NCBI GenBank assembly: GCA_023374045.1
Contig: CM041776.1
Coordinates: 471,561,375-471,625,374 of the forward strand
Length of the DNA stretch: 64,000 nt
Direction of reading: 5' to 3'
Source: Limonium bicolor
Lineage: Eukaryota > Streptophyta > Magnoliopsida > Caryophyllales > Plumbaginaceae
The notes beneath the pieces were generated by a model. The model saw only the letters and a list, made by a program, of their open reading frames with translations, searched no databases and had not been told where the DNA came from. Shown piece by piece: positions 56,801 through 64,000 of this stretch. Made by a program: the position numbers and the translations under genes. Within the stretch, counting starts at the first letter, position 1, and each line of letters begins with the position of its first letter.

Positions 56801-58101
56801 CTCATTAAAGTCTATTCATCACCATTTGTATTCGGCAATCACCATATAATTTCTAAAACTTTTTTATATTTTATAATAATTATACATAAATACATATGAG
56901 TCATATAACTCATGTAAAATTATTGTAGTGTCTTAGATATATTTTTAGCTCGAAAAAGGAGCATAAATGCCTTAGGTAATTCGGCATGCATTATTATTTA
57001 TCTTAGATAACTTTTGTAATACTAAATGTGTCTTAAGGTAATAAGCTTACTATAATGTTATAAATTATATTTTTGGTATGTATTACCATATAGTTTCGGT
57101 CTTAATTAATTAAGAAGGTGTAACAAATTTTGTACAATTTTTAAGAGCTTAAACAAGCTTAAAACAATAAAGATTTGCTTAGTAAACTTACTCTAATAAA
57201 GATGATTAAGTGCTTGAGCTCCTCTTGAATTCCCAAGCTTCCTCCAATGGTAAATGATGTTCCTCCTCGGTTTTAATGCAAGAGAGGAAGGGGTTTAGGA
57301 GTTAGATCTTAACAAAGACCTTAAGTAATTTATAAGTAGTTTTCCAAGGTTTTACCTTAGGCTTTTCTTCATGAATTTTCGGCACACCTAGGAGGGATGG
57401 AGCATTAATTTTCCTTCATGAAATTGATGAAGAAAATAGCTTTAGAAGATGTAGAATTTTTGAATACACATAAATGTGTCTTAAGGATTTTCAAGCATGA
57501 AAAATACCTTAAGATGATCTTGGATGCTCCTTGGATTTATGTAGATTTAAGACACCCTCCTTGATGTATATATTGATGCCGAAATCATGTAGGTTTGCTA
57601 GGAAGGTTTTTGCTTCAAGTCTTGATGAGAAATGCTAGGAATTTACCTTAGAAATGAAGATAGAAGTTAAATCTCCATTAATGGACTTAAGAGTTTCAAA
57701 GGAAGAAGATGAAAGGAGAAGAGAGGAGCTTACCCAAATCGGTGGTGAAAGGCATATGAGAAGGAGCTCACGTAGAGCCTAAGAGTATTGGAATGAGAGG
57801 AATTTCTTTTGACAAAATAATGTCAATTCATGTATTCTTTCCTTAGTTTTATTTCCTTGTTTATTGGCTCAATTAATGGCTTGTTTGATTGCACATTCTC
57901 GGCCATGTGACAAGGAATCAAGCATATCTTGTTTGATAATTGAAAGAAGAAGACAATACATGAGTGCTAGGAATTTAGGTAGGTATTTCTTAAGAATTTT
58001 CTAAGCTAACTTGTCCTTGTTCTCTTTGTTTCTTACGGTATGTACTGCTACTATCACATCTGATTTTTGATGATTAAAACATTAGAACATGGCTAGGTTA
58101 G
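53806..58101 (-). repeat. LARD-2 5' LTR, part left of Athila
   Basis: Matches 43693-48003 with scattered substitutions and small indels. Homology to the 3' LTR stops exactly at GTTAG (58097-58101), where the Athila element begins; the last 1.4 kb of this LTR must lie beyond the window. Confidence 0.92.
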
Positions 58102-59836
58102 TGATAAGTGTCTAAATGAGCATGTTATTTAGGTGTAATTCATGTATAATATTAGCACTTTTCTTGCTCATTTCTCCACTTCGGTTAGTTTTCCTCTAGT
58201 TTATGTTTTATTATTTATCTCACAAAATTATTGCTTTAACATGAGGAAAACCAAGCCAGGAGTGAAGTAGACGGAGAGACGAACGCGTAGACGCGAACGG
58301 CTCAGAAAACAGAGTGCAAACGAAGAATCTAGAGCCGGTCGAAGTTGGTAGAACAAACAGGTCACGGTCACGTGACCACGTGAGAAACCACCTACACAAC
58401 CGCCCAAGAGGAGGCGGACCTCTCTAGGGCAACCGCCTGGCGGACAAGGAAGGGGCAACCGCCCCACTAGAGGCGGACAAGAACTGGCGGACATCACCAT
58501 ACACGACCGCCCATTAAGGGGCGGACATCACATGATCAACCGCCAGGCGGACCCCACACCACCAACCGCCACTTATCAGGCGGTCTTCCAGGCGGTCAGA
58601 GATGGGCAACCGCCCATAATGAGGCGGTCAAGACCACAGAACCGCGAGTTCTTAGGCGGTTAAGACTAAAATCAACGACCGGACTAGTTTTCTTCTTCGC
58701 GCAGTCGTCGTCTTCAACTTGAATCGCCATATCTATCTACTCCGCACCGCCTACCATAATTCCCTCAGTCTCCAAGCTCCTGTCCCCTGCAATTAATGCT
58801 TCAATCAATGAAGCAATCAATGAAGCAAATATCTACGGAAGACCTCTTCATTTCTTCTAAAAATACCCATTCCCTACAGCCTTCTACGGGTGCACGGAGA
58901 AAACCTGAAAATCACTCACACTCACCTCATCTCATTCTCTTCTTCCAGTAATCACCCCGTATACCATTTCACTCCATTAATTCTCTAATTCACTCACTTC
59001 ACTTATAATAACCTACGTACATGTTTCACTCTTCGACCTCTCCATTTCTCCATTCACTAATCACGTCTCCGTGCTGTTATTACGTCCAACCTCTGTCAGA
59101 TTTATTACCAGTTAATATGTCTGGCTAAGGAGGATTTGCTCCGGGCAAGGGTTTAAATTATGGTTTGTTTAATTATGTAATAAATATTTCTAACCGTTTA
59201 AATAAATTCAGTTGTTACGCTTAAAGGATTTCTTTCACCATTTTAATAAATTACATGAATTTATTAAAATGCTTTCCTAAGTCTATTTTGATCAGACCAG
59301 GTGATAAATAGACAGGTTATTTAAGCCGTAAATTTGGAGAAAACTTATTATGATTTAATAAGTTAGTATTTACAGATGCAATTATAATTCCTTGAATTTA
59401 ACGTCCGTTTACATAGTATTGCTCGAACCTTGATTAGACCGAGCATTTTCTGGTAAACGAGTTCTTAAGGTCTATGACTTAGTCCTTAGGAAAATAACAG
59501 GAATTTTGCCAAACTAATATATTAAACCGGTAGAGATAGCATAATTAATCAGATTATATAAAAACCTGAACCCGGAGTTCCATTTAATTCATCTGCACTC
59601 AGTAATTTAATCTGCTATTTTAATTCTCTAAAAACAAGTCAATTAACTTCCCCCCTTTTGTGACAAGCTTAGGTATTAATTAATTCACCTAGTCCCACGG
59701 TTCGATATCCGGTCGCTTACACTTAGCTATACTACTACGACCGGGATTAGTTTGCAGCCCGACTATTATTTTGGTTTTAATTTCTCTTCTTTTACTTAAT
59801 CTCACCAGTATAACCACTCACGATAATTAGTCTGCA
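58102..59836 (+). repeat. Athila 5' LTR
   Basis: Begins TGATAAGTGTC and ends TCTGCA, three bases before the primer site. It contains the ACCGCC-N8-GGCGG dyads (58399-58660) and a weak TATA-like CTAAAAATA near 58856. The minus-strand frame at 58228-58500 is only a shadow of the dyad cluster. Confidence 0.88.
58399..58660. repeat. ACCGCC / GGCGG dyad cluster in the Athila LTR
   Basis: Six 20-bp modules ACCGCC-N8-GGCGG(A/T), one with a single arm change, and two compact modules ACCGCC-N1-GGCGGA. The eight central bases are CAAGAGGA, CCACTAGA, CATTAAGG, ACTTATCA, CATAATGA and AGTTCTTA: variable in sequence, constant in length. Confidence 0.9.
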
Positions 59837-59839
59837 AAA

Positions 59840-59857
59840 TGGCGCCGTTGCCGGGGA
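59840..59857 (+). promoter_or_regulatory. Athila primer-binding site
   Basis: TGGCGCCGTTGCCGGGGA, the well-known Athila site complementary to tRNA-Asp. Confidence 0.93.
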
Positions 59858-60269
59858 CTTGATTTAATCTAGTCCCTAAGCCCTGGTTAATTCACTTGTT
59901 TAATTACAATAATCTGTTAATCTACTAAAAAAAAATAAAAAAAAACAACTGAATCCAATTCCGGACATATAACCTCGGACAGTTGACTTGGACATCTGAC
60001 TTCGGACTTTGGACTTCTAACATCTAACTTGTTAATATTATTGTTATTTCTTTCCATTGTCATTTAATTACCATTGTCCTTAATTTTCTGTACAGTATTT
60101 ATTAACTTCAAATTTCCAGTTACTAACTACTAACTTTAAATTTCTGTTATTTAATTTTCTGTCATTTCATTTTCCAGTGTATACTAACTACTAACTTATA
60201 ATTTCTGTCTACTAATTCCTAACATTTTTATTTTTTCTAACACATAACCAGTTCTTTTCTCTGTTTTGA
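59858..60269 (+). other. Athila leader, non-coding
   Basis: T-rich leader with repeated CTAACTACTAAC and TTTCTGTTATT phrases; no gene. Confidence 0.7.
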
Positions 60270-61866
60270 GTGGTGTATGCCTTTCACCAGGTCACAGAGC
60301 CTCCCAAGAATATTAATCACACGGTCGGTTATAATCCAGAAATAGAGAGAACCTTTCTGCGTACCCTCAGGCAGAGACGTACTCAACAAGACATTACCAC
60401 CACAGTGATAGATTCTGACCTGGAAGCTAACATGGCAGCTACACCAGCAACGGTTCGAAATATCAACAGGCCGTCTAACCAAGGACAACAGCCTGCTATC
60501 ATCCTTCCTCACCTCAGCCCATCCGAATACGATGAGTGGCAGAAACTGAAGCCATATCATCAAATTCGATGTGTGAAGGAGTGGGCATGTTTTGATGGCA
60601 CCAGTCCAGACGAAGCCCTGTTACATGTTACAAAATTCTTACAACATGCCAACAGCCTTACTGCAACCGACGCAGTACTTCAATATGCAAGATGTCTTTA
60701 TTCCCACACAGCCTGACGGGAAAACGCGAGCAAGTGGTACCATAGCTTAACACCGAGTACCATCGGTACCTGGACGACATGGCCACCAAGTTCTACGACA
60801 AATTCTTACCTCCGAGCCGAACTTTGGAGATGATTGCTGAAATTTATAATTTCAAGCAACCAGGGTCGGAGAATATTTGTGAAACTTGGGACCGTTTCAA
60901 AGGTCTATTACTCACTTGTCCTCACCACGGTCTGACGAAGGAACAAGTATCACAATTGTTCTACAAGGGCTTAATTGGTCCATGCAGAACGATGGTGTTT
61001 ATCTTCGTTAGGGGCTGATGTTCTGAAAAAGCCGGGAGCACAATTTCTAAATAGCATGGAGTCTCTCTGTGAGGAAATTAGAGACTGGGCCTCCGGTGGA
61101 TCAAGGAGCGCTACTCCGGGATTATATCATTTAGGGAAAGCGATAACAAATTCGATCAATTAATGAAAGCCATGAGCAACTCATGGAAAGCAATGCTCAG
61201 CAAGCAACAAAAGTGAGCACTCTACAGAAAGTGGTCGAACAGATGGCTATGAATTCCTTCCCTCAGCAAGCTTAGTCAATGATTTCCCGACCACCTACTA
61301 CCCCTCCAGGCTACGCTCCTCAATCTCAACCATCTCCAACAAATTCTTGTACCAATGCAACACTTTGCGACCATGATGTCCATGATTACGATCATGCCCC
61401 CAACTACAAGAAATGAAAGCAGCAGAGGAGGCAAATTACATCACACCACAACTCAGGATACAGACAACCATGGCAACGTAACATGCAATCCAACCTTAGC
61501 TACTCAAACACCGGAAATATCCAGAACCCACATACCCTACAAACATCCCAAAACTACAGACCTCAATCCAACTTCCAAGGAGGCCAAAGGCAATATCAGC
61601 AGCAGCCTTATGGCAATGAAGCTTCATCGAGTCGACCAACTCAACCTCCTTCGAATCCTGAGTCTGATATGTCTCAGATGCAGGAGATGTTTAAGGCGAT
61701 GATGGGTAAATCACGAGATACGCAAGAAGAGGTCGCGGCCTTGCGCAAAGACCAAAAAGCCTTGCAATCTCAGATCCAGCAGCTACTTACTCAACAAAGG
61801 ACACCTGGTCAATTCCCTTCACAGACAAATCCCAATCCAAAGGAACAAGCAATTCAGTCCTTATAG
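60270..61866 (+). pseudogene. Athila Gag (frameshifted)
   Basis: Capsid-domain phrases appear in successive frames: CFDGTSPDEALLHVTKFLQ (60270-60713), then TKFYDKFLPPSRT and TWDRFKGLLLTCPHHGL (60779-61018), then a Gln-rich C-terminus with a coiled-coil-prone end (61483-61866). At least three frame changes (near 60713, 61005 and between 61160 and 61480) and several stops interrupt it. No zinc knuckle is visible, as usual for Athila gag. Start uncertain: an ATG at 60270 opens the longest first frame, while an ATG at 60277 would give a MPFTRSQ start. Confidence 0.8.
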
Positions 61867-62116
61867 GTGATGGCACATTACAATCGACAAATTTAAGTGC
61901 AGTCTCTTTAAGGAGTGGAAGGGAACTTGCCACCAACAAGGGAAAAGAAAAAGAAAATCTTGAAGATTCCTATGTCAATGTTGATGAATCCACCAAACCA
62001 ACTTTACCTCCCTCAGAAATCCCAATTTCTACTCCTGTTACTCCACCTCCATCTCGAATTACCATCGACCCCCAAACTCCACTCATAAAAACAATGAACT
62101 CCCATTTCCAAACAGA

Positions 62117-62497
62117 ATGAAAAAGAAACATCTTGATGAGCAATTCTCCAAGTTCTTGAGTATTTTCAAGAAGCTGACCCTCGACATACCTTTAATCGAT
62201 GCCTTACAAGAGATGCCTAACTACGCAAAATTCCTAAAGGATCTCTTGACGAAAAAGAAAAAGAAACCTGGAAAGGAGACAGTGCACCTGACAGAGGAGT
62301 GCTCTGCGGCCCTTCTTCGAGCACTTCCCCCCAAACAAACAGATCCGGGAAATCCCGTGATCCCGTGCTTTATAGGCGGGGTGGACTGTGGAAGTGGTCT
62401 ATGCGACCTAGGAGCCAGCATTAATATCATGCCATACGCTACCTTCTTGAAAGTTAAAGGAGAGACATGCAACCGTTTCCTTTCAAACTCCAGCTAG
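62117..62497 (+). pseudogene. Athila protease region
   Basis: An open stretch ending in the retroviral-type aspartic protease core LCDLGASIN (about 62400-62427), where Athila has D-L-G in place of D-T/S-G. The upstream part (phrase FLSIFKKLTLDIP) is the usual linker. A frame change near 62465 cuts off the rest; homologous fragments continue at 62500-62720 in other frames. Confidence 0.75.
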
Positions 62498-63097
62498 CAG
62501 ACAGATCAGAGATCAACCCATGGGCATAGTCCGGGATCTGGTATTCGGAGTGTCTCGCTTCATCTTTCCAGCTGATTTCGTCATTCTAGAAATGGATGGA
62601 TGTTGAGGTTCCCCTGATCCTAGGTCGACCGTTTTCTGAGTACCGCCAAAGCCATCATCGACGTCCATGATGGAAAAATCACTCTACGGTACGAGGACGA
62701 GACGATTGAATTCGACATGCAGAAAATGATGAAGAAAAGCTCAAACTTTTCTCCACATGCTAAGACAGTGGGATTCACAGATGACGAGGAGGAGGAGGCG
62801 ATTTTGCTACAGACGAGGACACATATTTTCCATCTTCCATCCAGGAAGCTGAAACTGAACCGTTAGAGCGAGTATTATTACTACTCCTCTAGAAGAAACA
62901 ATGAAGATCCAGAAGTTAACGCCATGTTGGCGTACGTAGAAAAAGGAAGGGCTGGTTTATCAAGCATTCCGGCCACCAATCGAAGAACTCGATAGAAAAC
63001 CCCAAAAATCAATTCCGTCAGTGGAACAACCACCAGAGCTTGAGCTTAAGAAATACCCTCTAACCTCAAGTATGCCTTCCTAGCTGAAAATGACCAT

Positions 63098-64000
63098 TTG
63101 CCTGTCATTATTTCCTCTTCTCTGAATTCCGGAGAGGGAACGAAGCTACTTGAGGTATTGAAAAAACACAAGACAGCAATCGGGTGGACTATCGCTGATA
63201 TCAAGGGATTGACCCCTCCTATTGCACGCACCATATTTACATGGAGGAAAACTTCAAACCTATCCGACAGCCTCAACGCCGGCTAAACCCTAACCTCAAG
63301 GAGGTAGTTCGAAAGGAGGTTCTGAAACTCCTTGACGCAGACATCATTTATCCAATTTCTGACAGTCCATGGGTCAGTCCTGTTCAAGTTGTCCCTAAGA
63401 AGGGGGGCATCGAAGCTGTTATCAATGAAAAGGGAGAGACTATCCCTCAAGAAAGATCACAGGATGGCGCATGTGTATTGATTATCGGCGTTTGAACTTG
63501 GCACTAGGAAAGATCATTTCCCTCTCCCCTTCATCGACCAGATGTTGGAAAGACTTGCAGGGCAAGAGTACTACTGTTTTCTATATGGATTCTCGGGTTA
63601 TTTTCAAATACCATCGCACCTGAGGACCAGGACAAGACAACCTTCACTTGTCCTTACGGTACCTTTGCATACCGACGAATGCCTTTCGGTTTATGCAACG
63701 CCCCTGCTACCTTCCAGAGATGCATGCAAGCAATCTTTGCTGACTTCATCGAGCAGAGCATAGAAGTCTTTATGGACGACTTCTCAGTCTACGGCTCTAG
63801 TTTCGACAAATGCTTGGCACAACTAGATTTGATCCTGAGTCGGTGTGAGGATACGAATCTCGTTTTAAAAATGGGAGAAGTGTCATTTTAATGGTTAAGG
63901 ACGGGATTGTCCTTGGACATAAAATATCTGCAAAAGGGATAGAGGTGGATAAAGCTAAAGTAGAGGTTATCAAAAAGTTACCAGCACCAACTACAGTTCG
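63098..64000 (+). pseudogene. Athila reverse transcriptase (start, broken)
   Basis: RT motifs spread over three frames: KTAIGWTIADIKG (63160-63210), IYPISDSPWVSPVQVVPKKGG (63346-63408; about 22 residues into a new frame), MPFGLCNAPATFQ (63679-63717) and the catalytic FMDD box at 63769-63780. A single-base change near 63889 shifts frame again, and the RT end continues to the window edge. RNase H and integrase would follow outside. Confidence 0.82.

Larger units (their letters stand above)
43693..58101 (-). mobile_element. LARD-2, non-autonomous element with giant LTRs
   Basis: The minus strand gives 5' LTR (53806-58101, continuing beyond the Athila insertion), primer site TGGTATCAGAGC (53789-53800), a 4.4 kb interior without any coding capacity, a G-rich polypurine tract, and 3' LTR. 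This fits the class called LARD (large retrotransposon derivative). The tract next to the LTR (GACTTCGGGGCGAAGTCC then AAGGGGGGTAG on the minus strand) resembles the 3' end of Tekay/Del chromoviruses, which suggests what family mobilises it. It inserted into the ORF at 42898-43692. Confidence 0.85.
58102..64000 (+). mobile_element. Athila Ty3/gypsy element, 5' part
   Basis: 5' LTR, tRNA-Asp-type primer site, gag, protease and RT in order on the plus strand, continuing out of the window. The insertion point in LARD-2 is exact, with likely TSD GTTAG (58097-58101). Numerous frameshifts and stops make it inactive. Confidence 0.92.

Noticed and set aside
58228..58500. Minus-strand ORF in the Athila LTR
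   Set aside because: A Gly/Pro/Arg-rich shadow of the ACCGCC dyads, without a homologous frame elsewhere.

Overview
This is a stretch of nuclear DNA from a flowering plant with a large, repeat-rich genome, probably a eudicot; the species cannot be named from sequence alone. I find no ordinary host gene, no tRNA or rRNA gene and no bacterial-type feature. Essentially the whole window is nested LTR retrotransposons. Lineages were assigned from primer-binding sites, polypurine tracts, domain motifs, LTR termini and target-site duplications (TSDs) read directly from the sequence.

Layout. (1) 80-4923: the 5' part of a minus-strand Ty3/gypsy Tat-lineage element (Tat-1: gag, protease, RT, RNase H and a second archaeal-type RNase H). 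It is cut at 79 by another element's LTR. (2) 4924-39187: a minus-strand element with long LTRs and no coding capacity (LARD-1). Its pieces are separated by a 5.4 kb solo LTR (6992-12407, TSD GGAAC), a gag-only Ogre-like element on the plus strand (12474-22696, TSD GAGGT) and a second complete Tat element on the minus strand (Tat-2, 24864-36751, TSD CCCGT) that sits inside the LARD-1 LTR. (3) 39188-43692: a mosaic of older fragments, a SIRE/Maximus-like Ty1/copia LTR and retroelement-associated ORFs. (4) 43693-58101: a second LARD (LARD-2, minus) with a 5.7 kb LTR and a 4.4 kb non-coding interior; it interrupts an older ORF. (5) 58102-64000: the 5' part of a plus-strand Athila element (tRNA-Asp-type primer site) inserted in the 5' LTR of LARD-2.

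How the parts work. Tat and Athila elements code for Gag capsid proteins and a Pol polyprotein; LARDs and the gag-only Ogre derivative would depend on enzymes supplied by others. Both Tat copies keep a putative 228-237 nt intron between gag and protease, so splicing could set the Gag to Gag-Pol ratio. Tat-2 also carries, antisense to pol, a decayed gene with several GT-AG introns. All pol genes seen here are broken; the Tat-1 and Ogre-like gag ORFs are open.

Most unusual signal. Several unrelated families carry clusters of short GC-rich dyads whose spacer length is fixed while its sequence varies: GTCCG-N6-CGGAC (Ogre LTR, 21-bp period), ACCGCC-N8-GGCGG (Athila LTR) and GACCGGTC-N6-GACCGGTC (Tat-2 LTR). 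The Ogre-like 3' region additionally holds two 12-bp perfect hairpins with different inner stems, and tandem arrays in which every monomer is a small hairpin whose arms differ between arrays but stay complementary.
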